Of a stretch of DNA of 64,000 nt, positions 11,367-23,604 are shown piece by piece. Both the position numbers and the translations under genes were made by a program. The stretch covers positions 1 through 64,000 of the forward strand of contig JAQGBZ010000342.1 in NCBI GenBank assembly GCA_034687125.1. Reading direction: 5' to 3'. The notes below the pieces were generated by a model that saw only the letters and a program-made list of their open reading frames with translations, had not been told where the DNA came from and did no database searches. The number at the start of each line of letters is the position of its first letter. Position 1 is the stretch's first letter. The DNA is from Neelides folsomi. Taxonomy: Eukaryota; Arthropoda; Collembola; Neelipleona; Neelidae.

Positions 11367-11916
11367 GGAATTGAGTGTAAAAGTAAATTATTTTTATATG
11401 AAGGCCAAAGCCTTTCTTCGCTTTACATATCGTATATCTGTTCGAGGGTGTATAACATTATAATTAGCTAATTTTAATGAACATTTACTATAGTTAATAA
11501 TACTTAAGATATTTTTATATAATATTATTAATGAGTTAATATGAATGTTAAAAATAATACAATTGTGTTAAATTAAATAGCCATCTTTATTTTCAATACT
11601 CTTTAAAAGTATGTAGAACTTCAATGTTGTTTCTGAATAAACTTTAACTTTACATTAACTTATATTTAAGACTTTATCACAATGCCTTTAAATATATTTT
11701 CCGCTTAAATATCAAAATATTTGATATCGTTACATCACATCACAAAAATTCCAAAATGAGAACAATAAAGAAATATAAAGTTTATATACAAAGAGTTTTA
11801 AATATAAATTGAAAACAATTACAATTGTAGTTAAAAACGTTGTAAAATATTTAATAAGAGCATTTAAAAATTATAACTTACAAATTGAAGGTATCATATT
11901 TAATGATAAATTGTGA
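11367..11916. other. Convergent intergenic stretch, 3' regions of protease and LRR1
   Basis: The protease and LRR1 genes converge here. An AATAAA at 11636-11641, about 270 bases after the protease stop, is the likeliest plus-strand polyadenylation signal. A short palindrome (ATATCAAAATATTTGATAT) lies near 11710. No gene is seen. Confidence 0.5.
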
Positions 11917-13921
11917 TTAACTGAAGTGGAGTGAATCAGCTCTTGAGCTTGCGCATTTAAAGCAAATGGGGGTATGAACTGTAATTAAGCCATTTGCCGT
12001 GACTGAAGCTGCAATATCTGAGTTGGCGACCAATTTGGGGAAGAAAATGTAATTTCCCAAAAATTTCAATTTCCTGCACAAGAAACAGGAAATAGAATAA
12101 TCGAGATGTTCGATTATTATTTCCGGAACTGTTTTGATCTCCTCTTTCAATCCAGGCAAATTCCTAGATAAAATCCATATTTAATTGATATGAGTATAAA
12201 ATTAAATTCTACAGATATTTGAAATTTTATCATATCATACATATTTAATCTTAAAAGACTTAAAACATTAAAACAAGTTATAAAATGAGTATTTTCACTT
12301 AAATGCTTCACCTTGCAGTTTGAGCGACACATTCCCCTGCTAAAGCAAACAAAGAGGGAAATCCAGCATCTTGTGCAAATTTTTTGCAATTTTTGTTTTC
12401 CACATCGAGACAATTTCCAAAACAGTCAAACTCAGTCAAATTGAGATTCTTGATTGAAGAAGGAATGAAATTGAGACGATTCTTATCAACTTTCAATTTC
12501 CTAAATCCAATAAAATTCATATGAATACAATATAAAATTTAGCTGTGTAAATCATAGCGTAAATATTCCAAGGAAAAAATTCTAATTGTAACAGATTGTG
12601 ATGAATCTTACAGCAAATATTTGAGTTTTTCTATTTGGAATGGCAGCCCAGTCAATTGGTTGTTGGTAAGAATGAGAGTTGCCAAGAATGGAATGTTGAA
12701 AATCGACTTGGGAGCTTTCTTGAGCTAAAATTCAAAAGCATAATAAAATAAATACTCATTATCATTAGGTTAAATAAGTTATAAGTTATAACAATGAAAT
12801 ATATTTTAAATGAAAATATAATTTTTATTAAATTTTAAAATATCTTTTTTGTTTAACCTCATTGTTGCTCAAATCCAAATAACTCAAGCTATTTAATGGA
12901 GCTGAGTCGAAAAGATCGTCGCGAATCGACGAAATTTGATTCTCGTTCAAGATCAACCGATTGAGAGAACAAGACAAATCTCCCAACTGAAAAAAATAAA
13001 TCAAGTAATTATAAAAAAATTTTAGACTTTAATTATTTAACACATTAAAAGTTAGTTGACTTACGCAATCAACGGAAGTTAATTTGTTCTTCGTAATTTC
13101 AAGTATCGAGAGATGTTTGAGTTTAAGAATCTTCGGATCGATTTTTCGAAGGCCAATATTTTCAAAAAATACTTTCTGAATTTCGTCCGAAAAGGATTTC
13201 GGATAATTGGTTGCATTGTTCTTACAGGAAACACTAGTGGAATTGTTTTTAATTGTCTTCTGCACATCGCTTTGTTTCATCCGACCCAAACGGCCTTCGG
13301 TGAAAAATAACCCAACTCTGAAATCTTTGAGATCTTCGATATTTTTTATTCCTTCACCTATTTCAAGTTTAGGTTTCTTTTGTGCGGGTTCGTTCTCGGA
13401 AGATTTTCTTCCCACTGGATTAGTATTTTCTGGACCATCGTTGAGACTTGGATTCAATTGACTTTTGTAGTCGCACAGTATATTAATTCCTTGAAGGAAA
13501 CGCTCAAGCTTTTCCTTTGTAGAATCTCTTATCATCAAGTTAAGGGTCGGCTCGTTAAATTCAATTGTCAGTTTCCCTTCTTGAATGAAATTTTTTCGAA
13601 TCATTTTTATTTTTCGAATCTAATACAGAAAACAAATATTTATAATATAACATAATTCATCAATTAACATTCTTTCCATATCTCATATTATTAATGATAA
13701 TTTAAATATAATAATATGTATACATAATAATTCATGAATTTTAAATGATAAATAAATACCTCAAATCTCCTCCCATCTGTTACTTTATTGTTTGAAATGG
13801 ACATTTGTGGAATTGGTCCGTTGACTAAATGAATAACACATTTCAAAGGTCGACATTTCGAATTAACTCCGTTTGCGACACCGAGCCGGTTGACGATTGT
13901 TAATGTGCACGCTAACTCCAT
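11917..13921 (-). CDS. LRR1: Leucine-rich repeat protein 1, CUL2 ubiquitin-ligase substrate receptor
   Basis: Exons 13921-13760, 13619-13065, 12986-12858, 12724-12612, 12500-12312 and 12163-11917 join in frame to 464 residues (human LRR1 is about 414). The N-terminal region (MELACTLTIVNRLGVANG, then FIQEGKLTIEFNEP) matches the LRR1 N-terminus. A Ser/Lys-rich insert of about 60 residues explains the extra length. Leucine-rich repeats follow (LKHLSILEITKNKL, LNSLSYLDLSNNEL, LATLILTNNQLTGLP). Near the end SLFALAGECVAQ resembles the BC box for Elongin-C binding, followed by a Cys-rich tail (CFLC, CFKC). CUL2-LRR1 is known to ubiquitylate the CMG helicase when metazoan replisomes are taken down. 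The gene converges on the protease gene. Confidence 0.85.
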
Positions 13922-15297
13922 ATTCCTGATGTCTGTAATTGTAATAATAGTCGAATAATTAGTTACCGACTTTTGTAATTAATGATTGAAAATAGAGATT
14001 TTATAATAATAAATGATCTTGACAAGCGGGCGGGAATGAAAGGCGGTACGTGTACGCGGTACAAAGGTACGATCGTACAATACAATAATACCTGTAGAAT
14101 TGATAACATTTAACTTTAATAAATAATTACTTACTGATAGACTTTTGTACTATTAAACAGATGTTGGTAAAGGTTTGGTTAAATAGATGAACATACGTAT
14201 TTCAAATACATTTAATTAACAAAGAAATGAAAGAAATGAGAAGGAAAGAATAAAAAGGAAAGATTAAAATTTTAAGAGAAGAACAAGAAAAGAAAGAAAC
14301 ACTTCGCTCTTTTATTTGAAAGTAAAGACAGGCCAATTCAGGCCGATCCAACAAAGTAGAAACCACAACCAGAGACAAGGGAGAGAGCTTGGTTTAACCA
14401 AAGTTAAACAAACAGGTCGTATTGAGACATTATAATATATTTAATAGTAAATTGTATTTAATATTGCAAATTGCACTTATATTTATGTTAGGTTAATAGA
14501 TAATAACGAATATATATAATTGTAATATAATTTTAATTAAATTCACTGATGTCCGCTATACCTATAATTAAATAAATAAACGGGAATTGAGAATTATTGT
14601 AATTTTTATTGGCAAAAAATATTTTATAACATTAAGTTTTGATTTATTTAGATTAATCATAATTATAATATCATAATTCATCTTGACTTTTTTTACAATT
14701 TAAGATTTTTATGAAGATCACGAATCTGGATGTCTAATACCTAAGAATTATTTTATAATGTAATTCATAAATTCATATAAAACTTTTCTAACATTAAGCC
14801 ATACATATATTTTTGCATACTAAAAGAAACATTTAAATATTTTAGTGTTATCTTTATGAGTAGTTTTAATTGAAATTAAGTTATTTTAGTTAGAATGTCT
14901 GTCAACTATTCGTATGATGAAGTAGTTTGATAACATTGATAAGTGTAATTGTTATTACATAATTGATAAATGATAAAGATTATTTTTTAAGCTATTATAT
15001 TCATGATATATACAATATTAAGTGTAGCTCGGCTATTGGGTAATGATCAATGATGTTTTAAAATTCCACATTTGATTTTGCAATTTCACAAAGAGCTAAT
15101 TATTTAACCCTTTTTGTAAGTTTTCACCCCATTAATTCTATTAATTAAATTTTAAAAAATATTTTAATGATAAAGTAATTTATAAAATACGAACATCGCG
15201 AAGATTGAAATTGTATTATAAAGTCTTTTCATAATATACAGTTTCACAGCATAGCATTGAAAAATATTGCAAATTACAAAGGAATTAAAAAACGATC
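13922..15297. other. Divergent intergenic stretch between LRR1 and the first acetyltransferase
   Basis: Upstream regions of LRR1 (minus) and the acetyltransferase at 15298 (plus) lie here. The notable feature is a cluster of GTAC motifs at 14045-14076, about 125 bases upstream of the LRR1 start, in a locally GC-richer patch. The remainder is AT-rich with no exon seen. Confidence 0.45.
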
Positions 15298-16800
15298 ATG
15301 ACGGTCAATAAACCCACATTCAAAAAGATTGAAAATAACCAAGAACTCGTTGCAATTTTGAGACAAAGACTTCCTAAATCTGCTAATGTAAAACAAATAT
15401 CTTCAAATACTATAATACATTTCCTATACAATATCAGTATAATGATCATTTATCGAATTTGTCATACAAAAATATCATAATTATAATTAATCAACAATAA
15501 TCGTAATATTTAAATTGTTTAAATCCATAGATCTTCAATGCAGCAGTTAAACATCACCGGTTTACAGAAGAACTCAACTTTTACAGCCCGAGTGTTCCAC
15601 TCACAGACAAATCTTGGATTATATCCATTTATTATAAAGAAGTATAAACCAAATTAAAAATACCTTGATAGAAAATATTAGTTTTTGATCTCCTTTCGTT
15701 TCAATTTTAAATTTTACGACACTTATCTTTAGTTAAAAATTAAATGGATAAAAAACTCGAAATTAAAGAAATTAATTATGGATATTATGATGTTTAGGAT
15801 TATGGGAACGACATCAGCATTTCCGGCCCAATTGGAGAACAACCAAATGAAGAGTTCAAAGAAGCATTTATTAATTCTGCCCCTTTCCCGTGGGACCAAC
15901 CGTACATTTTCACTGCAATTGACAGAAATTATTCGGAATTTGTATACAATACGAGTATTGTAATCAAAGGGAATTGTTCCAATGTTCATCCTTCTGCTCT
16001 TTATTATATGAATACTGAAGATACTTTTAAAATTAACACTAATTATGTGTAAATATAAATATCATTTTTACAAGTTGAAATTGTTTGATCTTAAAACCAT
16101 TGTCTTACAATACTTTTATAAATTAAAATGAGTTATTTCAAAATAATTAAATTTTTAATTATAATTAAATGGATTTCAGGTCGAAAAATGGATTCAATGT
16201 GGAAGTGAGAGAACTGAAGGAAAATGTTGAAGAAGGATTGAATTTCTTTATGAAAACTTGGAAATTTTGTAAAAAAGGGTCGGAAATTAATATCAGGAGA
16301 GTTGTGGAAAGGAACGAGTCTTCGGGCGTTTTCGTCAATGGACAACTTGTAGCTGCTAATAATTTGGCTGGAACGGGTGTGGGTTTAATGTGCCAATTTT
16401 ATACGCTGCCGGAGTTTAGAAAAGAAGGACTTGGAAGTATTTGTACAAAATTTCTTATGAAAAAGGTTGAATTTTTAAATAGTTAACCAATTGCATTTCT
16501 AGTATTAATTTTTAATAATTATTTTTATTAATTTAGTCAATGATCAAAAATGTCATTAAATTGGCAATTAATAAATTGAGCCACAGATTGAAATAATAAT
16601 GAATAATTTAATGAATAATGAGATAATGACCAATGATCAAATATTGTCATTAATTTGGTTAGATTGGGGAATCTGGTTGTGTTCCTGTTTGTGGAGCCGA
16701 AGAACACAATTCCAGATCAAGAAAATTCATGGAATCAATTGGATTAAAATTTTTGCTCACAGTCGACTACATTTTTTTTCCTGGATCAAATTATGAATGA
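15298..16800 (+). CDS. GLYAT-like GNAT acetyltransferase, tandem copy 1
   Basis: Exons 15298-15387, 15531-15641, 15798-16048, 16180-16465 and 16663-16800 join in frame to 291 residues, the usual length for glycine N-acyltransferase-like proteins. The C-terminal half is a GNAT fold of the FR47/GLYAT type: VFVNGQLVAANNLAGTG, then FYTLPEFRKEGLGSICTKF, where RKEGLG corresponds to the acyl-CoA loop. The N-terminal half (ILRQRLPKSAN, then NFYSPSVPLTDKSWIISIY) fits the GLYAT N-terminal domain. These enzymes move acyl groups from CoA to small amines; the substrate cannot be read from sequence. The neighbour at 17213 is a duplicate. The third donor (ATGT/GTAAAT) was set by matching that copy. AATAAA at 16904-16909 is the probable polyadenylation signal. 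Confidence 0.85.
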
Positions 16801-16903
16801 ATTTACAGTTAATTACTTACAGGGCAGCACGGCCTCTCATCATTGAAAAATTGTGTAAAAAATGAAAATGGTTTGATTTATTTTTGATGTGATAAAATAG
16901 TAA

Positions 16904-16909
16904 AATAAA
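16904..16909 (+). terminator. Polyadenylation signal, acetyltransferase copy 1
   Basis: AATAAA lies about 100 bases after the stop at 16798-16800 and before the start of the next copy at 17213. Confidence 0.5.
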
Positions 16910-17212
16910 TGCACACCTTTAAATTAGCATATTTTTCAATCTTTTAACAATTCAAGTTCATCTTATTAATAGAATGGCAATTTCTTAAGCTAACATTAAG
17001 AGGATTAAATAGAATTAATAAAATGTTTCCATTACACAATACATAATAAATGGCAAGTTTTGAAAGACTAGTTAATCTTATTTAATTTGCTATTAAAATA
17101 TTGTCTCATTTTGCTCACGACTTTTGAAAGTGATTCTCGCTAAAGCAAATTAGCTCAAGTTCTATCCATCCCAAATCTCCAATTTTTGTATATAAAAGAC
17201 TTTTCTTGAATA

Positions 17213-18615
17213 ATGGGGGACATTAGAAAAAATGAAACCGATGAACAATTCGTTTTAGTCAAAGATATGAAAACTGTGGTGGAAATTCTGAAGCAAAGAA
17301 TTCCAAAATCTGCTAATGTAAGTTGAATTTAAGATTGATTTATTTTCCATTTAAAACAAATAACTTTTCTATACAAATTTCAAATTACTAAAACATAATA
17401 TGTTTTATTACCATATATTTATATACCTAATACTCTCAATATGATACAATTAAATATGAATATTTGAAAAACCAAAATGTTCAACCTTTATTTTTTCTTC
17501 ATATACATAAAACCTAAAAATCTTTGCATAAAACCCATAATTAAGGGAGAATTAACTATTACTTCAATATCGTTAAATCATTTATAATGTTTATTTTAGA
17601 TGTACAATGCGGCTTGTAAGCATTACAGATATTCAAAAGACCTTAACTTTTACACATTGAATGATGAAGCCCTTTGCGAAAAATCCTGGATTATTTCCGT
17701 TTACTTAAGAGATGTCTGTAAATGTTATTGAGTAATGTATCTGTTATTGAGTAAATTGGCAATTTAACATTGATATTATAAATTGTATTAATAAAGGATT
17801 ATGGGAAAGATCTTTGCATTTCTGGGCCGGATGGAGAAATGCCAAGCGAAAAGTTTAAAGACGCTTTGATCAACGCGGCTCCTTTCAGTTGGAATGAACC
17901 TTACACGTTCTCTGTGATTGACAATTTATATTCAAATATCATCTACGACATTAGCATTCGCATTAAGGAGAATTGCACATTTTTGTATCCGTCTTACTTT
18001 TATTACATCCCTACAGAAGATGCCGTTAAATTAGATTTGAATTATACGTAAAAAAGAATTTTAAAAGTTTAATAAAAATTTTAATTTAAACTTAATTGAA
18101 CTTTAATTGAGTTAATTAACTTTATAGATGCAAAGATTTCGCAAAGGTTGAAGTAAAACAACTCTCTGAAAATGTAGACGAAGCGATTTCTTTCTTTTTA
18201 AAAACTTGGAAATTCTCCAGAAAAAATTCCGACGTTCACACGCGCAAAGTTCTCGAACGAAACGAATCTTCAGGAGTTTTCGTCAACGGTCAGCTCGTTG
18301 CTGCTAATAATCTGTCAGGAAGCGGAGTTGGATTAATGAGCCAATTTTACACGCTTCATGAGTTCAGAAATAAAGGACTTGGAGGACTTTGCACTAAATT
18401 CCTAATGAAAAGGGTTGAATTTAAATCTTACTTTGATTACAAATAAATAATATTACAATTAATTACAATATGAACAGATCGGAGAATCTGGAGGAGTTCC
18501 ATCATGTGGAGTCGAAAGACACAATTCAAGATCAAGATTATTCATGGAATCAATTGGATTGAAGTTTTCTCATAAAATAGATTACATTTACTTTACTGGA
18601 TTACATTTTGATTAA
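17213..18615 (+). CDS. GLYAT-like GNAT acetyltransferase, tandem copy 2
   Basis: Exons 17213-17317, 17600-17713, 17797-18047, 18128-18413 and 18478-18615 join in frame to 297 residues. Exons 3, 4 and 5 have exactly the same lengths (251, 286 and 138 bases) and phases as copy 1, and the proteins align end to end, for example ERNESSGVFVNGQLVAANNL in both. This is clear tandem duplication. It has six extra N-terminal residues. The second intron uses a weak donor (GTCTGT), but the frame demands it. Differences cluster near the end (copy 1 CVPVCGAEEHNSRSR, copy 2 GVPSCGVERHNSRSR), which may affect substrate choice. An AATAAA follows at 18687-18692. Confidence 0.86.
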
Positions 18616-19484
18616 TGCATTTAAAATGAAATAATTGAATTGAATGATTAATCTTAATTATATTTAAAATTTAAAGATGAATTGAAAATAAATATAACGA
18701 GGGATTTATGTTATTGTAAAAGAATAATTTATTCTCATAAATTTTTTTCAAAAGTTTAAATTAAGTTAAAATAACAGTCTTATAAATGCAGTCTTCTCTT
18801 TATCACTTAATTATGTTTAAAGCTCTAAATTTCTCGATTTCTGAAATAAATACAAAATTTACAAGTCAGAAGAATTATTTTTACATGCTAAAAGATTCCA
18901 TACATGCATTTAACAATATTAACTCGAGTACTTTAAGATTTAACATTGTAATTGGCATCAAGATGATTTAAAGTAAACTATGACTATTTTAAGTAAGTGT
19001 TATATAACATTAATTCAATATACATGACTATAATACTTTATACTTAATTGAGCAATTGGATTATTGCGTAATAGGAACTTCAATTACGATTTGTACAAAC
19101 ACCACTTTTAAAATTTAAACATTTGTTATAAATAACAATTTAACAATTCTTTAAGGTCAAACTCAATGACCAATAATTTCACATTAAAAATTTAACAATC
19201 AACTTAACAAATGACTTAACTTTTATCATTTCCTCTGATCATGAGCACCGGAACAAATAAAGCTAATCAAAATACCAAATTAATTCCATCCAAGAATCTA
19301 AAATCTAACATTCAATATTGTAAAAGCCTTATGAATTCGAAGAACAGTTTCTTTGTGTTTCTAATTACTTAATAAAACTATTTGAGATTGTCTAAATAGC
19401 TAAACTGAACTAATTAACTTATGCAGATCTGTGAAGGAGGTGAGTTGTTAATATGATCCTCCTTATCCATCCAATGTTAAGGTC
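18616..19484. other. Intergenic stretch between acetyltransferase copy 2 and the 3CxxC gene
   Basis: Convergent 3' ends. AATAAA at 18687-18692 serves the plus-strand gene. The rest is AT-rich with no exon seen on either strand. Confidence 0.45.
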
Positions 19485-22385
19485 TTAAATCCGACAGCAG
19501 AGTCCCTGAGTGCATGCCTGGCAAAGAGCTTTGACATGAGGCGAAGCTGGATTTCCACTCTGCAAATTCAATCATAGGTTATTATCATTTTATCATTCAT
19601 AATCTCATTCAAGTTTAACGTAAACATGGTTTAATAAAGATAATAAATACAAATCTCTTACATCATAAACCAAATAATTATAGGTAAGATACTTTACTTA
19701 CGTACATATACATCATAAAATATCATTTTATATTGAACATACTCTGAGAGCTTGGTCCGGACGTTTGAAAAAATCCATGCTGAGGTCGTACCCATAATAC
19801 ACATATCCAAGATACTCCTTCAGACGGGAGAGAACCTGTAAAGAACCATAGATTTAAATTACACACAAATTGCAATTAAACTTAAGTCATTGAACTAATT
19901 GATGCCAAAAATGTTAAGTAATTTACTCTATGAATCTCTTCAGGATAGCAAGCTGGAGTTTGGAAAGTTTTATCTTGACAATCCGCCTGGCTGCAAACCT
20001 GCCCATAGATCTTCATGAAGATACTTCCAATTCCATCATTGATATCAAGATGGAAAGCGAACAAGAACTTTCCCCTCATTGATGTCCATGGGCGATAACA
20101 ATTCTATAAATCAAAATTATTCTTTAGTTCTTTGCACTTTACACCAATTACTGCAAGGAGATGGATGAACTACGTGGAACTTTTATATTTATCACTAATA
20201 ATTAACCTAAATATAATTAATTAATTTATAATTATATTAATATTTATAATTAATAATTTATACGATTTTGTATATTTGTTTATATTAATAAAAAATTTAC
20301 TTACCCGACAGCAGAAACGAAGTTTAGCTGTGAGAGAGTAAAAATTATATTCAGGCATGTTGGTCGTCTCAATCTCAGGAATTGACTTCATGTTCCACTT
20401 GTGTGGAAAGTTCTGCATTACGATCAACATGGTCCTTTGCCATTCTGCAATTTGCCCTCTAAAATATTTTTAAAAATAATTTTAAACAAAATTCCAAATA
20501 ATAGCTTGAATTTTTTGCCTTTCTTAATTTTTATTTAAACACTGATAATACTCATTGTCAAAATAATTGAAATGTTATAATAATAATGTTAAATATTAAA
20601 TAAAATTAAACATTACCCAAACAAATCTTTGTCATCCACAGCTGGTGGAACAAAATAAGACAATCCAATTGGCGCCCCTCGGTTCGTCAAAGTCTCTTGA
20701 GCCATTTCATCATAAACTGAAGTAACGTAGAGATTCATTGTCTCAAATGGCGCTGGAATGTACGCGATTTTAGCCGGAGCTGATTGTTTATAAAATCGTT
20801 CATTCACTTCTCTCTGTTCAATGATGTTATTGTTTTCATCTCTCAATTCTCTAACAATTCCTCCAACAGCTCCTTCTCTGTTTTGTCCACCTTGGTCAAT
20901 CTCAGCTTCCAAGATGTGAACATCTTCTGAATCAACAGTAGAAGCGAGGCTGCTCTCAGAAGCAGTTCTTCGCAGCGTCCTTCTTTCTATACGTTGCTTG
21001 AAGCTGTAAATGAACTCGTCCTCTTCATCCGAATGGACCAAGTAATATTCAACCTCTTGTTCCTCAGCATTATTCCCATTAGGAACGACTTGTTCTGGGC
21101 TTCGTTCTTCTGCTTGAATCTCATTGTTGTTTTCATCAACTGCTCCATTTTGTTGAATGGCTTCTTGCTCTTGTTGGGGCTGTTGCTGTTGTTGTTGTTG
21201 CTGCTGCTCTTCATGCTGTTGTTGTTCCAAAGGAGGTGATGAGTGTTCCATTGATGGAACTTCCTCATTTTCTTCTTCATTTTCTTCCTCGTTTTCCTCC
21301 TCTTGCCTTGGGCTTTGAGCTGCTTCCTCACGAGCTGCCATATTCCGGATAAAGTTTCTGGCCCGGTCCCGTTGTTCATTATTACCCTGTGGAGGTGCAA
21401 AGCGTCTTGGTTGGAAATGGTAGTTTGGTTTAGCAGTAAAGAACCGAACCCCGGATTCTCTTTGTCCAAGACGGTCAACAAATGGTGATTGCCATTGGGG
21501 TGGAAGAGGCAAAAGACCGTTTCCAGTCCCATTCATTGGGAGCAGTTGGCGATTATGGAAAAATCCTTGGCCTTCAAAAACTGGCAAATGTTGATTCATC
21601 GTGCCTTGTTGGTTCATCGGCATGCCCTGTTGGTTCACCGGCACAACATGATTGTCCTGAGTCATTGGAGAATAATGACGAATTGGCGAGAATTGATGAG
21701 TGATTGGCGAGAATTGTGGTGCATGTGGCGAGAACGGAAATCCTCCTGGCGTCATTGGAGAATTAAACATTTCGCGTTGGCCAAATTGATTCAGTTGTTG
21801 ATCATGATTGAATGGCTGTTGAAGAATGGGAAATAACAACGTTGGTTCCATTCTGGTTGTGATTGGCGTTCCTGGTGTTGGTGGTCCCATGTATTGGCCA
21901 TTTCCAGGTTGGTAAATGATCTGAGGTGTCAAAAGCAATGGCTGTTGTGGTGCAGAAATGAGCAATTGTTGACCGAATGGACCATGGATGGTCATTGGGC
22001 TCATTGGAGTCATCGGCATTTGTACAGGCGACGAAGGCATTTGGTACAAGAGCTGCATGGGCTGTTGTGGTTGCATGATCTGATGCATTTGATTAATTGG
22101 CTGCTGCATCTGAAGTGATTGTAAATGCATTGGCTGTTGGAGTGGCTGATGGGCAGATTGTTGCATTTGTGGATTAAGATGCATTAGCTGAAGTGGAGGT
22201 TGATGCATCGGGGGATTTGTTGGTTGATGCATCGGGGGATTTGTTGGTTGTTGCATCGGTTGAAGTTGAGGTTGATGCATCGGTTGGGGCTGAGGTTGAT
22301 GAACGAGGATGGGCTGAGGCTCTGGTTGGCCGAATTGTGCGTGCGCTTGCTCGAAGACCAGGGGTGAGTGAACTCCAGGGTTCAT
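19485..22385 (-). CDS. Gln/Pro/Met-rich protein with C-terminal 3CxxC-type zinc domain
   Basis: Exons 22385-20617, 20458-20305, 20103-19927, 19835-19743 and 19559-19485 join in frame to 755 residues. Residues 1 to about 300 are Gln/Pro/Met-rich with short repeats (MHQPTNPPMHQPTNPP). An Arg-rich piece follows, then acidic runs (EEENEEENEEENEE) and a polyglutamine tract near 400. The conserved C-terminal part (about 560-755) resembles the 3CxxC zinc-binding family (zf-3CxxC, as in receptor-transporting proteins): RFCCRNCYRPWTSMRGKFLF, then IFMKIYGQVC, TPACYPEEIHRVLSRL, and CQACTQGLCC at the end. Candidate zinc ligands are Cys640/Cys643 and the last CxxC. There is no membrane segment. Some animal relatives work in protein trafficking or RNA binding; function here is unknown. 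The ATG at 22385 follows a possible acceptor (TCTAG), so a non-coding first exon may lie upstream. Confidence 0.8.
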
Positions 22386-23604
22386 TGCTCCTAGAGGACA
22401 AAGAACCGTTGAGTTTATGCTTCAGCCATGTTTTCCTTTCCCTATCCCTACCCATGTATTTCATTTAACCGAGAACAAAGGAATCTCACTGAAAAATCCC
22501 CGAAAATTCAAATACCCGAGGGACAATGCTCCAATAAACGTTTAATTCTTAACTATAATGATAAAACTCAAAGGAATTAATTTTAATGTCAATTAAAAGT
22601 GAATGTTAAAATATGGCTCAAAGGCTATGTCTGGAGATTAAAGTCGGATTTCTGAGGCCAATTAAGGTAATTAGGGATAATTTTTATGCTCAAGGTGTGT
22701 GGAGATGAGGTGGGAAGAGATGTGGAATGAATTAATTGGGATTGGAAGTTAATTACAATTAATAATTACCAATAAGTGCAGAGGTCGGAATGATTAGACT
22801 GCTTGGCGTCGGGGTCCAGACAGACTGACTCAAAGGGTTGAAGAAGATGCAATGAAAAGGATTTTTTAACATTGGAATCCGCTTTATTGTAAAAAAACAT
22901 GTTGGGAGGGATCCGCACTCAAATAGTGGTAAAAAAGGGAGGAAGGTTTTTGTACAGCCATAACCCTTTTCCTTGAACAGACGTGTAACCCTTTCTGCCC
23001 CAATTAAAACGTTTTGCCCGCTCAGTTTAAACTTTTTAACGTATTTGGTGAAAATGAGAGTTTTGCAAAACTTTTGCAATAAACTAAACATTTACAAATT
23101 CCAATTAAATGTTTGAATAATTACAGTTTAAACATTTTAGTGATTAAAATTAATTGTTAAATTACATTAACCATTATTATATAACTTGCGATTGGTGGAG
23201 AAATTCGATTTAACCCGAATTTGAGAAAAACATTTTCACTTTTCGTTTTCGTTTTCACTTTTCATTGTTTTACAAAACTTTATAATAAATTACATATTTT
23301 AAGTTTAACAATCGTACAGGTACTTTAAGTACAATTAACAATCCTTTACAATAAGTAATAATGACTTATTTAATTATTTTACAGTGCTTTGGCTATTTTG
23401 AAATTGAAGCACTTTAAAAACAGACTTTAAATAATGGACGAGATGACAAAGACAACAATATTAAACATTTTGGTAATTAATACACAATACACTTTTAAAT
23501 TAAGTGTAATAATCATTAAATCAATTTTAAGAATAATTATAACAGTCAAATCAACAACCCATTACAACCTATTATAATCATCAATGAAATAAAATAATTT
23601 TAAT
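22386..23604. other. Probable 5' region of the 3CxxC gene and 3' region of the serpin gene
   Basis: 22770-22870 is less AT-rich. On the minus strand it ends in a possible donor (TTG/GTAATTATT near 22767), so it may be a non-coding first exon spliced to the acceptor just before 22385. An open frame across 22759-23091 has no recognisable domain. The rest shows nothing. Confidence 0.35.

Noticed and set aside
20987-21836. Alternative frames over the Gln-rich exon on both strands
   Set aside because: They are shadows of the CAA/CAG and GAA repeats; only the 590-codon frame joins to the zinc-domain exons.
22759-23091. 110-codon minus frame upstream of the 3CxxC gene
   Set aside because: No family resemblance; part of it may be a non-coding first exon instead.
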